Part shown: one piece after another, positions 7,840-15,492 of the stretch | Layout: each line of letters opens with the position of its first letter | How positions within the stretch are numbered: position 1 is the stretch's first letter | Source of the DNA: Bacillota bacterium | Lineage (GTDB): Bacteria > Bacillota > Clostridia > Christensenellales > Aristaeellaceae | Assembly: GCA_023444095.1 (NCBI GenBank) | Contig: JAEZRP010000036.1 | Span: 279,318-343,317, forward strand | Direction of reading: 5' to 3' | DNA length: 64,000 nucleotides | Notes under the pieces: generated by a model | Databases searched by the model: none | Seen by the model: the letters and a program-made list of their open reading frames with translations, nothing else | What the model was told of the DNA's origin: nothing | Translations under genes and position numbers: made by a program

Positions 7840-8726
7840 GCCGCGCGTACCTTGTGACGGGCTTCCTCGGTGCGGGCAAGACGACGTTCATCCGGAATTT
7901 CGTCCGGCTCTTCCCGCCGGGGAGCGTCGCAATGATCATCAACGAGTTCGGGCGCGAGAACGTCGACATCCAGCTCCTTCGGGACATGCGCGCCGCGCTC
8001 TACGGAATCGACGGCGGCTCCATCTTCTGCTCCTGCCGCGCGGCGGAGTTCGAGCAGGCGCTCGCGGACGCCGCGAAAGCCGCGGAAAATATCATCGTTG
8101 AAACGACCGGGCTTGCGGACCCCGGCGCGGCGCGCCAGATGATCGGCGCACAGACGCTCCAGAACGTCATCTGCGTCGTCGACGCCGCCCGCCTTCCCAA
8201 GGTGTACGAGACGGCGCGGATCGTCAAAAAACAGCTTGCCTGCGCGAGCAGCGTCGTCCTCAACAAGCTCGACCGCGCGACGCCGGACGAGGTTTCCGCC
8301 TCCCGCGCCATCATCCGGTCCCAGTGCCCGGACGTGCCCGTCTACGACGCCGTGCGCGGCGAATTTCCCGGCATGGAGCGGCTTCTCGAGCCGTTCACCG
8401 TGCCGGAGCGCGACGGCATCCTGTCCGCCGACCTCGCCCTTCGCAAACTGATTTTAACCGTCGTCCCCGGCGTTTCGCGCGCGAAGCTCGAGGCGCTCCT
8501 GCACGCCTTCGTCGAGGATACCTACCGCGTCAAGGGCTTCGTTCGCTGCGCGGAGGGCGACGTCCTCGTCGATTGCGTGGGCGGCTTTGTCGATCTTGTT
8601 CCCGCGCCCGCGGGCGCGAATGTCACGGGCCACCTCGTCGTGCTCTACGGCTACGGTCTGCGCGCCCGCGCCGCGGTCGTGGAAGCGATGAAGCTCGTGC
8701 CGGGGGTGGGCGAGAGCGTGGAGTGA
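7836..8726 (+). CDS. CobW/HypB/UreG-family GTPase
   Basis: A 296-aa P-loop GTPase of the metallochaperone family. Walker A is GFLGAGKTT (about 7-15), the switch/Walker B region is INEFGRENVD then VETTGLADP, and the base-recognition motif is NKLD near 146. The usual metal-binding CXCC is replaced by GGSIFCSCR (about residues 60-68), leaving a CXC pair. It starts with GTG 7836 inside a GTGA overlap with the URO-D fusion gene, so the two are co-translated. The C-terminal half (from about 205) is a CobW C-terminal-like domain. Established members deliver metal or cobalamin precursors; here the partner is inferred to be the URO-D/thioredoxin fusion. Confidence 0.8.
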   Translation: MSRAYLVTGFLGAGKTTFIRNFVRLFPPGSVAMIINEFGRENVDIQLLRDMRAALYGIDGGSIFCSCRAAEFEQALADAAKAAENIIVETTGLADPGAARQMIGAQTLQNVICVVDAARLPKVYETARIVKKQLACASSVVLNKLDRATPDEVSASRAIIRSQCPDVPVYDAVRGEFPGMERLLEPFTVPERDGILSADLALRKLILTVVPGVSRAKLEALLHAFVEDTYRVKGFVRCAEGDVLVDCVGGFVDLVPAPAGANVTGHLVVLYGYGLRARAAVVEAMKLVPGVGESVE

Positions 8727-8730
8727 CGCC

Positions 8731-9003
8731 GAAGGGCGCCGCCCTCCAGACCTCCCGCGCAGGGACCCAGGCCCTTGCGAATCCCATACCGGGCGGGAAA
8801 CTTACACTTTGTCTTCGGATCGCCCGCGGGCCCCAAGCCCCGGGCGATCCGTATTGATGTTTTGGCGTTTTTGAGCACATAACTGGGCGGCGCGGGGTTT
8901 GGACCCCGCGCCGCCGTCAGTGCAAAATGGTTCCACGCATTCGCATGGGATTTTCAGGGGCGCCGGCCCTTGAACGAATCCGGGGCGAAGCCCCGGCATT
9001 CCC
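8731..9003. repeat. Modular intergenic element, copy 1 (complete)
   Basis: This fills most of the 313-base gap between convergent genes (8727-9039). Left arm 8731-8790 ends in CGAATCCCAT; right arm 8943-9003 begins GCATGGGATT and carries the short GC palindrome CCGGGGCGAAGCCCCGG. Between them lie the inner palindrome GGATCGCCCG...CGGGCGATCC (8817-8850) and a 13-bp perfect GC hairpin (8886-8915). Arms are in inverted orientation. No protein is convincingly encoded. Confidence 0.75.
8886..8915. terminator. GC-rich hairpin between convergent genes
   Basis: A perfect 13-bp stem (8886-8898 with 8903-8915) and TTGG loop. No T-run follows on either strand, so it may stop or protect transcripts without being a classical intrinsic terminator. 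Confidence 0.5.
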
Positions 9004-9039
9004 TCCACGGCGGGCAGAGCCCTCCGTCGTCGCGCCCCG

Positions 9040-9177
9040 TCATTCCTGCCTGCCCAGCGTCTTCGCGCCGCTCTTGGACTTGTCCTGCGCCTCGGGGTCG
9101 TTTTGCACGCCGCCGTTCGGCTTCAGGTGCTTCTTGTTGATCTCCGCCTTTTTGCCACCCTTGGCTTTCTTTGCCAT
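9040..9177 (-). CDS. Small lysine-rich protein, unknown function
   Basis: A 45-aa ORF starting MAKKAKGGKKAEINKKHL, strongly basic in its first 19 residues (10 Lys), then a hydrophilic tail ending KTLGRQE. There is no hydrophobic segment. The start ATG 9177 follows GAGGTGAT at good distance, which is the main reason to believe the gene. It lies 39 bases downstream of the aldolase stop on the same strand, and a TATAAT (9221-9216) overlaps that stop, so it may be cotranscribed or separately promoted. Basic composition suggests nucleic-acid or ribosome binding, which is inference only. Confidence 0.65.
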   Translation of the reverse strand: MAKKAKGGKKAEINKKHLKPNGGVQNDPEAQDKSKSGAKTLGRQE

Positions 9178-9216
9178 GCGATCACCTCGCGGATAGTATG
9201 GCGCGCGCAGGCCGGA

Positions 9217-10131
9217 TTATACGCAGTATTTGGCGTAGATATCGTTCATGACGAGGTCGAGGGAGCGAACGTCCGCCTGGAGCGATTCGGTGAACAGGCG
9301 CGCGTCCTGCGCGCGGCTGAAGGTGGTCATGGGGAGCTTTTCGATGGCGGAAAGATGGTACTTGGCGTTGACCGGGTACATCTGCCGCTCGATGAGCGAG
9401 CCGACGGTGATCGCCGCGCCGACCATGTCCGCGTTCGGGTGGTCGATGTGCGAAGTCAGCCACACGTAGAGCTCCGGGTGGATGTTCGCCATGACGCCGG
9501 AGAACCCGCGCGCGCCTGCCCGCAGCGAGTCGAGGAGCGTGGTCGAGTTCGCGTTATAGAGCCCGAGGTTCGAGCCCTTGAGGATGCCGAGGCGTTCGCG
9601 GATCGTCGCCGCGTCGCAGCAGGTGTCTTTTAAGAAGTAGAATCTGCCGGACTCCGCCATGAACCTGAGCATCCCCGGCGTCAGAAGCCGCTTATAGGGT
9701 GCGGGACATTCGTACGCGCCGAGGTTGATTTTCGGATCGAGCCGCGCCATGAGCGTCTCGAGGTTCCGAAGCCACACGTCCTCGCCCTCGTCTTGCTTCG
9801 CGAAGTGGTTCGTGATGGTGATGACGGCCTCGACGCCCGTCTCCGCGATGGCGGTGAGCTCCGAAACCTGCGCGTCCATGTCGTCCGACACGTGTCCGGA
9901 CGCGATCACGGGCACCCGCCCCTTCGCCGCCGCGAGGGTGGTCCGCGTGATGGCGATCCGCTCCTCGAGGCTCAGCTTGTAGATCTCGCTCGACTGGCAC
10001 GCCGCGAACAGTCCGGAAACGCCGCTTTCAATGTACCACTGCGTGAGCGCCCAAAGCGCTTCGTGATCGACCTCGCCATTTTCGGTGTAGGGGGTGAGCA
10101 TCACCGGCCAGACCCCGCCCGGATACTTCAT
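9217..10131 (-). CDS. Dihydrodipicolinate synthase (DapA)-family aldolase
   Basis: A 304-aa TIM-barrel class I aldolase/lyase of the DapA/NanA superfamily. The Schiff-base lysine is in FYFLKDTCCD (about residue 168), and GVWPVMLTPYTENGEVDHEAL at the N-terminus is the family opening (split in two halves here: GVWPVMLTPY then TENGEVD). The strongly conserved Gly-Ser/Thr-Thr-Gly-Glu motif of true DapA is replaced by AACQSSEIYKL, so lysine synthesis is unlikely and a keto-acid sugar substrate is more plausible. Start ATG 10131 follows GAGGAGG and overlaps the oxidoreductase stop (ATGA), so both act together, probably in sugar-acid breakdown. Confidence 0.85.
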   Translation of the reverse strand: MKYPGGVWPVMLTPYTENGEVDHEALWALTQWYIESGVSGLFAACQSSEIYKLSLEERIAITRTTLAAAKGRVPVIASGHVSDDMDAQVSELTAIAETGVEAVITITNHFAKQDEGEDVWLRNLETLMARLDPKINLGAYECPAPYKRLLTPGMLRFMAESGRFYFLKDTCCDAATIRERLGILKGSNLGLYNANSTTLLDSLRAGARGFSGVMANIHPELYVWLTSHIDHPNADMVGAAITVGSLIERQMYPVNAKYHLSAIEKLPMTTFSRAQDARLFTESLQADVRSLDLVMNDIYAKYCV

Positions 10132-11189
10132 GCCTTTACCTCCTCGCCGATCTCGGCTGATCGGTAGATCATGTCCATCAGCCGCGACGAGAGGATGGCG
10201 TGGTCGATGTTCCCCTTGGTCTTGATGCCACGGGGTGCCTTCTCCAGGAAGTCGCGGATCTCGACGTCGTACATGTTCTGGGTGGTGAAGTCGAACTTCG
10301 TCTCACAGAGCATGCCGTTCTTCGTGGAATAGAGAACGAAATTTCCGCCGTACTGGAGCTTGATGCCCGCCTTGTCGCCCAGGAACTCGATGTACATCTG
10401 GTTTTCGAGGATGTTCTGCGCCCACGCGCCGTTCAGGGTGATGGTCGGCCCCGCGGTGCGCACGAAGCCCGTCACGAATTCCTCGACGTCGTAGGTGCCC
10501 TGATAATCCGGCGGTCCCGCCCACATGGATACGTACGTATAATCCTCCATGGGGTTTCCGAGCCTGGAATAGGTCGCCGCCGAAGCGGTCCTGATGGCGG
10601 GCTCGCCCACGCAGTAGAAGATGAGGTCGATGAAGTGGACGCCCCAGTCGATGAGCGCGCCGCCGCCCGCGAGCGCCTTGGTGGTGAACGCGCCGCCGAG
10701 GCCGGGGATGGAGCGCGGGGAGCGGAAGGAGCAGTAAACGTGGTACACCTCGCCCAGCTCGCCCGTGCGGATGAGCTCCTCGATCTTCGCAACCGCGGTA
10801 TTGAAGCGGTTGCAGACGCCGATGTTGAGGATCACGCCGTTTTGGTCGGCGGCCTTCTGCATTTGGGCGGCCAGATCCGCGTTCACGGCGGCGGGCTTTT
10901 CGCAGAGCACATGCTTTTTCGCGTTCAGAAGGTCGACGGAGATGGGCGCGTGCGTGTAGTTCGGCGTGCAGACGGAGACGCAGCGGATCTCCGGGTCGTT
11001 CACGACCACCCGGTAGTCGGTGATGGCCTCGCCCGAGCCGTATTTGTCTCTAAGCGCCTGGGCGCGCTCCGGTATCAGATCCACGAAGTACTTGACCTCG
11101 GCGATGTCGCGCGCCTTCTCGTAGGCTGGCTCGTGCGCGCTGTTCGCGATCGTGCCGCAGCCGATGATGGCCGCCTTGATCTTGTCCAT
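10128..11189 (-). CDS. Gfo/Idh/MocA-family NAD(P)-dependent oxidoreductase
   Basis: A 353-aa oxidoreductase. The Rossmann motif IIGCGTIANS lies near residues 8-17, and CEKPAAVN near residue 94 holds the catalytic-region lysine of the EKP motif. The C-terminal alpha/beta domain (from about 125) contains LIDWGVHFIDLI, the usual histidine-bearing helix. It should oxidise or reduce a sugar or cyclitol. GGAGG is 7 bases upstream of ATG 11189 and a promoter lies at 11219-11247. Downstream it is coupled to the DapA-family aldolase, so a dehydrogenase-aldolase pathway is likely. Confidence 0.88.
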   Translation of the reverse strand: MDKIKAAIIGCGTIANSAHEPAYEKARDIAEVKYFVDLIPERAQALRDKYGSGEAITDYRVVVNDPEIRCVSVCTPNYTHAPISVDLLNAKKHVLCEKPAAVNADLAAQMQKAADQNGVILNIGVCNRFNTAVAKIEELIRTGELGEVYHVYCSFRSPRSIPGLGGAFTTKALAGGGALIDWGVHFIDLIFYCVGEPAIRTASAATYSRLGNPMEDYTYVSMWAGPPDYQGTYDVEEFVTGFVRTAGPTITLNGAWAQNILENQMYIEFLGDKAGIKLQYGGNFVLYSTKNGMLCETKFDFTTQNMYDVEIRDFLEKAPRGIKTKGNIDHAILSSRLMDMIYRSAEIGEEVKA

Positions 11190-11218
11190 TGAAATACCTC
11201 CGGCATTTTGATGCCCTT

Positions 11219-11247
11219 ATTATACCGCCGCAGCCGGTTCTTGGCAA
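11219..11247 (-). promoter_or_regulatory. Promoter of the oxidoreductase-aldolase operon
   Basis: Minus-strand TTGCCA (11247-11242), 17-bp spacer, TATAAT (11224-11219), about 30 bases upstream of the start. It is back-to-back with the promoter at 11252-11280. Confidence 0.8.
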
Positions 11248-11251
11248 TGAG

Positions 11252-11280
11252 TTGTGATGTGTCGATGTTTGTGGTATCAT
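11252..11280 (+). promoter_or_regulatory. Promoter of the small membrane protein gene
   Basis: TTGTGA (11252-11257), 17-bp spacer, TATCAT (11275-11280), 19 bases before the ATG. Its -35 box is only 4 bases from that of the divergent promoter, so the two may compete or share a regulator. Confidence 0.65.
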
Positions 11281-11299
11281 TGGCCCGGAGGTTGAAAAA

Positions 11300-11797
11300 A
11301 TGAGAAACGACGCGAAGTATTACGTCCCGGACGAGGAAAAGGGCGGCTACCGGTACATCGGCAAGTATTACCGCTTCGGCTTTACGGGCGACAGGCTGAA
11401 AAACAGAAAGCGCGCCTTTTTTCTGTGCGCGGTCCTGTCCCTCCTGGCGTTTCTTCTCGCGGGGTTCGCGGATGCGGGGGAGACGCGCGCCTTCTACGTC
11501 GGGCTTCCTTACGTGATCGCCCTCATCCCGGCGGGCTTCAGTCTCCAGGCGGCCTACGATACCCTGCGCGCGGAGGAATCGATGGTGTATCCCCGGTACC
11601 GCCGCGGCCCGAAACGGCTCGTCCTCTGTGCCCGCGCGGGGACGCTCCTGTCCCTCGTCTCGCTCGCCGGATGCGCGTATCTCAAATCGCGCGGGGAAAC
11701 GGTCGGGCTTTTTCCGCTCTATGTCCTTGTCATGCTCGCGGCGTTCGCGGCCTCGTGGGCCATCTACGCAAAGGACCCCGCGCGCCCGGTCGGCTGA
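11300..11797 (+). CDS. Integral membrane protein, unknown function
   Basis: A 165-aa protein with a charged, tyrosine-rich N-terminus (about 1-42) and four predicted membrane helices, in two pairs: about 43-60 and 68-88, then 108-127 and 136-152. I recognise no family. Start ATG 11300 has GGAGG 8 bases upstream and its own promoter. It is divergent from the oxidoreductase operon and precedes the oligopeptide importer by 169 bases, which contain that importer's own promoter, so it is probably monocistronic. Confidence 0.75.
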   Translation: MRNDAKYYVPDEEKGGYRYIGKYYRFGFTGDRLKNRKRAFFLCAVLSLLAFLLAGFADAGETRAFYVGLPYVIALIPAGFSLQAAYDTLRAEESMVYPRYRRGPKRLVLCARAGTLLSLVSLAGCAYLKSRGETVGLFPLYVLVMLAAFAASWAIYAKDPARPVG

Positions 11798-11874
11798 GCA
11801 TACACGCGCCTGCGGAGCGTGAATCACGCGGAGGGGAAAGAGTTAACGAGCGGTGCGTAAAATTCAAAATAGTA

Positions 11875-11904
11875 TTGACATATTATCAGAATGAAAGCTA
11901 TAAT
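11875..11904 (+). promoter_or_regulatory. Consensus promoter of the oligopeptide importer operon
   Basis: TTGACA (11875-11880), 18-bp spacer, TATAAT (11899-11904). It lies 62 bases upstream of the binding-protein start. Confidence 0.85.
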
Positions 11905-11914
11905 TCAAGAAGTT

Positions 11915-11941
11915 GTAGAGTCGAAGAATTTTCTTCTCTAC
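11915..11941 (+). promoter_or_regulatory. 5' leader stem-loop of the importer mRNA
   Basis: GTAGA (11915-11919) pairs with TCTAC (11937-11941) and the GAAGAA/TTCTTC arms inside it (11923-11936) extend the stem. It would sit near the mRNA 5' end, where such structures protect transcripts or tune translation. Confidence 0.45.
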
Positions 11942-11966
11942 CAATTTTTGCAAGGAGGATTCACGC

Positions 11967-14384
11967 ATGAAAAAGTCCCTGGTTGCGCTCGCGCTGGTTT
12001 TTGCGATGCTGTCCGGCTTCGCGATCCCGGCCATGGCGGAAGAGGCGACGTCCACGCCCCTGGTCGTGGCCTATAACCCCTTCAGCGAGAAGTTCAGCCC
12101 GTTCTTCGCGGATACCGGCTATGACATGGACGTCGTCGCCTTGACGCAGATCGGCCTCATGACGACCGACCGCATGGGCGGCATCATCTACAACGCCATC
12201 GAGGGCGAGACCGTTCCCTACAACGGAACCGATTACACATATACGGGCGCTGCCGACCTCTCCGTCAAGTACGACGAGGCGACTGACACCACCACCTATA
12301 CCGCGAAGATCAGGGACGACCTGACCTTCTCGGACGGCGTTCCGGTGACTGCCGACGACATCATCTTTACCTACTATGTCTATCTCGACGTCGCCTACGC
12401 GGGTTCCACTTCCCTGAGCTCCTACGACATCGTGGGCCTGAAGGACTACCGCACGCAGACGACGAGCGACGTGTATGATAAGTACGCCGACCTCGCGACC
12501 CAGATCTACGCGGCGGGCGCGGACCACGAGTGGACCGACGCCGACCCGTGGACCAAGGAGATGCAGGACAACTACTGGGAGATCATGAAGTCGACCTGGA
12601 CGAGCGACGTTCAGGCGATCATCGACTATGTCACGATCAACTATCTGACCGAGGACTACGTCGCCCAGTACTTCCCGGCCTTCACGTACGACGAGGTCTC
12701 CACGACCGACGGCCTCAAGGTCGCGTATGGCATGGCCATGTGGAACTTCGGCGCGCTCGATGAGAACGGCGTTCTCACCGGCAACGTCACCGGGACCACC
12801 TGGGATCTCAAGGCCGGAACCTATCCGACCGTCGACGACTACTACGCAGAAACCTTCGCAGCCTACGCGGGCGATCCCGACGAGTACTGGTCCGTCGAGG
12901 CGGCCGACGACAGCGACGTGCACGGCACGGCAGACAGCGCCTTCATCGCCGTCTGGGGTCCGCAGGACGAGGGCATGGAAGGCGGCGTGAAGTCCATTTC
13001 GGGCATCACCAAGATCGACGACTACACCGTTCAGGTCGTGACCAACGGCTACGAGTCGCCCGCCGTGTATTCCATTCTCGGCATCCAGGTCGCGCCGCTT
13101 CACTACTACGGCGACACCACCCTTTACGACTACGAGAACGGCATGTACGGCTTCCCGCGCGGCGACCTGTCCGCCATCGAGGCGAAGACCACCATGCCCG
13201 TCGGCGCCGGCCCGTACAAGTTCGTGAAGTACGAGAACCGCGTCGTCTACTTCGAGGCGAACGAGAACTACTATAAGGGCGCCCCGAAGATCCAGTACGT
13301 CCAGTTCAAGGAAACCGCCTCCGCCGAGGTTCCCGCGGCCGTCTCCACCGGCACCGCAGACGCGGGCGAACTGACCGGCACGCGCACCCGCTTCGAGGAG
13401 ATCGCGAGCTACAACACCGATACGAACGACGTCTCCGGCGCGATCATCACGACCTCCAAGGTCGATAACCTCGGCTACGGCTACATCGGCATGAACGCCA
13501 TCACCATGAACGTGGCGGGCGAGCCCGCGAGCGATGCCTCCCTGAACCTCCGCAGGGGCTTCGGCACGCTTCTCGCCGTGTACCGCGACGTATCCATCGA
13601 CTCCTACTATGGCGAGGCTGCCTCCGTCATCAACTACCCGATCTCCAACACCTCCTGGGCGGCTCCGCAGCCGACCGACGAGGGCTACGAGCTCGCGTTC
13701 TCGACGGACGTGGACGGCAACCCCATCTACACCTCCGAAATGACCCAGGAAGACAAGTATGCCGCCGCGCTCCAGGCCGCCATCGGCTTTTTCAAGGCCG
13801 CGGGCTACACCTTCGACGAGGCGACCGGCATGTTCACCGCCGCCCCTGAAGGCGCGAAGCTCAGCTACGAGTGCTACATCCCGGGCGACGGCACGGGCGA
13901 CCACCCCTCCTTCGGCATCCTGACGGACGTGGAGGCCGCGCTGAAGACCATCGGCTTCGAGCTGAAGATCAGCGACCTCGCGCCGTCCGCGACCGACACC
14001 ATGTGGGACGCGCTCGACGCGGGCACGCAGGAGATGTGGTGCGCGGCGTGGGGCGCCACGATCGACCCTGACATGTACCAGGTCTACTACTCCACGAACG
14101 CCTACGGCATGGGCGGCACGGACTCCAACTTCTACCGCATCGCGGACGCGGAGCTGGACGAGCTCATCATGGAGGCCCGTACGAGCGACGACCAGACCTT
14201 CCGCAAGGCCGTCTACAAGCAGGCGCTTGACATCATCGTCGACTGGGCAGTCGAGATTCCGATCTATCAGCGCCAGAACTGCGTCATCTTCTCCACCGAG
14301 CGCATCAACCTCGCGACCCTGACCCCGGACATCACCACCTACTGGGGCTGGATGAGCGAGATCGAGAAGCTTGAGATGAACTGA
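11967..14384 (+). CDS. Oligopeptide ABC transporter substrate-binding protein (family 5)
   Basis: An 805-aa secreted binding protein, long for the family (usually 500-600 aa). Residues 1-24 are a signal peptide ending AMAEEA, a signal peptidase I site; no lipobox cysteine is present, unlike most Gram-positive binding proteins. The family 5 signature region is KIRDDLTFSDGVPVTADDII (about 111-130), and VGAGPYKFVKYENRVVYFEAN with the preceding region (about 410-435) is also typical. An extra Asp/Tyr-rich insertion (about 150-320) separates these. It should capture peptides and deliver them to the two permeases downstream. AAGGAGG precedes ATG 11967, and a consensus promoter lies upstream. Confidence 0.9.
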   Translation: MKKSLVALALVFAMLSGFAIPAMAEEATSTPLVVAYNPFSEKFSPFFADTGYDMDVVALTQIGLMTTDRMGGIIYNAIEGETVPYNGTDYTYTGAADLSVKYDEATDTTTYTAKIRDDLTFSDGVPVTADDIIFTYYVYLDVAYAGSTSLSSYDIVGLKDYRTQTTSDVYDKYADLATQIYAAGADHEWTDADPWTKEMQDNYWEIMKSTWTSDVQAIIDYVTINYLTEDYVAQYFPAFTYDEVSTTDGLKVAYGMAMWNFGALDENGVLTGNVTGTTWDLKAGTYPTVDDYYAETFAAYAGDPDEYWSVEAADDSDVHGTADSAFIAVWGPQDEGMEGGVKSISGITKIDDYTVQVVTNGYESPAVYSILGIQVAPLHYYGDTTLYDYENGMYGFPRGDLSAIEAKTTMPVGAGPYKFVKYENRVVYFEANENYYKGAPKIQYVQFKETASAEVPAAVSTGTADAGELTGTRTRFEEIASYNTDTNDVSGAIITTSKVDNLGYGYIGMNAITMNVAGEPASDASLNLRRGFGTLLAVYRDVSIDSYYGEAASVINYPISNTSWAAPQPTDEGYELAFSTDVDGNPIYTSEMTQEDKYAAALQAAIGFFKAAGYTFDEATGMFTAAPEGAKLSYECYIPGDGTGDHPSFGILTDVEAALKTIGFELKISDLAPSATDTMWDALDAGTQEMWCAAWGATIDPDMYQVYYSTNAYGMGGTDSNFYRIADAELDELIMEARTSDDQTFRKAVYKQALDIIVDWAVEIPIYQRQNCVIFSTERINLATLTPDITTYWGWMSEIEKLEMN

Positions 14385-14400
14385 CGCCGGAACGGAAAAG

Positions 14401-14440
14401 GGAAGGGCGGCGCAAAGGCGCGCCGTCCTTCCAATTTCTG
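14401..14440 (+). terminator. Hairpin between binding-protein and permease genes
   Basis: A 13-bp stem (14401-14413 with 14420-14432, one G-U) is followed by AATTTCT. The weak T-run suggests partial termination or 3'-end protection, a common way to make more binding protein than permease. Confidence 0.65.
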
Positions 14441-14490
14441 AACGCACCCGGTAGACGTCCTTTCTATTTTCCTTTGGAAAGAGGGTTCGC

Positions 14491-15477
14491 ATGTCAAAGT
14501 TCCTCATCAGAAGGTTCGTGCTCGCGATATTCATCGTGCTTTTCGGCGCGCTGATCGTATACGCGGTCATTCGCGCGCTGCCATCCTCCTACGTCGAGAC
14601 GATCGCGCGCCAGCGCTCCACGCAGCCGGGCAGCAAGAGCTATACCCAGTGGCTCGCCGAGCTCAACGCCGTCTACGGCCTCGACCTGAACATACTGCCC
14701 GGATTCTGGAAGTGGCTCGGGAACGCCGTCCGCGGCGATTTCGGCAACTCCTGGTCCTATTACGTTCCCGTCGTTCAAAAGTTTGCCGACGTGATCTGGT
14801 ACTCCGTCGCGCTTAACGTCATTACGTTCATCTTTGAGGTCGTCACCTGCATTCCGCTGGGCATCCTGGCGGCCAGGAAGCAGTACAGCAAGACCGACTA
14901 CGCGGTTACGGTCTTCGCGCTCATGGGGCTTTCTCTGCCCACCTTCTTCCTCGCCACCATTCTGAAATATATATTCTCAATTCACCTCGGCTGGTTCGAC
15001 CTTTATGGCATCGTCGGCCGCTATTACGAGCAGCTGGACACATTCGGAAAGATCCTCGACATGGGAAGGCATCTGGTGCTCCCAATCCTGACGCTCGCGA
15101 TGCTGTCAGTCGGCGGCCTCATGCGCTATACGAGAACCAACATGCTCGAGGTGCTCTCGGCGGACTACATCCGAACAGCGCGCGCCAAGGGCCTGCCCGA
15201 GCGCGTGGTCATCAACAAGCACGCCTTCCGGAACACGCTCATTCCGCTGGTCACCTACATGAGCTACCTGTTGCCGTCCATGTTCGGGGGCTCGATGATC
15301 ACGGAGACTCTCTTCCAGATTCCCGGCATCGGCTACATCGCCTACGGCGCGATGACGGTGGGCGACATCCCGTTCACGATGTTCTACTCGGTGTTCCTGA
15401 TCCTCCTCACGCAGGTGAGCCTCATGGTCGCGGACATCATGTACGCGGCGGTCGACCCGCGCGTGCGCATCAATTAG
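14491..15477 (+). CDS. Peptide ABC transporter permease, OppB/DppB type
   Basis: A 328-aa inner membrane permease with six predicted helices. The first helix is at about 8-28, and the EAA loop that docks the ATPase reads DYIRTARAKGLPERVVINKH across about 228-247. The extracellular stretch after helix 1 includes the usual YGLDLNILPGFWKWL segment. It pairs with the OppC-type permease encoded 16 bases downstream. GGAAAGAGG precedes ATG 14491. Second gene of the importer operon. Confidence 0.92.
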   Translation: MSKFLIRRFVLAIFIVLFGALIVYAVIRALPSSYVETIARQRSTQPGSKSYTQWLAELNAVYGLDLNILPGFWKWLGNAVRGDFGNSWSYYVPVVQKFADVIWYSVALNVITFIFEVVTCIPLGILAARKQYSKTDYAVTVFALMGLSLPTFFLATILKYIFSIHLGWFDLYGIVGRYYEQLDTFGKILDMGRHLVLPILTLAMLSVGGLMRYTRTNMLEVLSADYIRTARAKGLPERVVINKHAFRNTLIPLVTYMSYLLPSMFGGSMITETLFQIPGIGYIAYGAMTVGDIPFTMFYSVFLILLTQVSLMVADIMYAAVDPRVRIN

Positions 15478-15492
15478 GGGGGAGGGAAAGCC

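Noticed and set aside
9217..10131. The aldolase as lysine-pathway DapA.
   Set aside because: The substrate motif of DapA is not conserved, and the gene is coupled to a sugar-type oxidoreductase rather than to lysine genes.
11961..14570. An 869-codon open frame on the minus strand across the binding-protein gene.
   Set aside because: It mirrors the codons of the real gene on the plus strand, is rich in Arg, Val, Asp and His as antisense frames of GC-rich genes are, and has no ribosome site. The plus strand encodes a clear family 5 protein.
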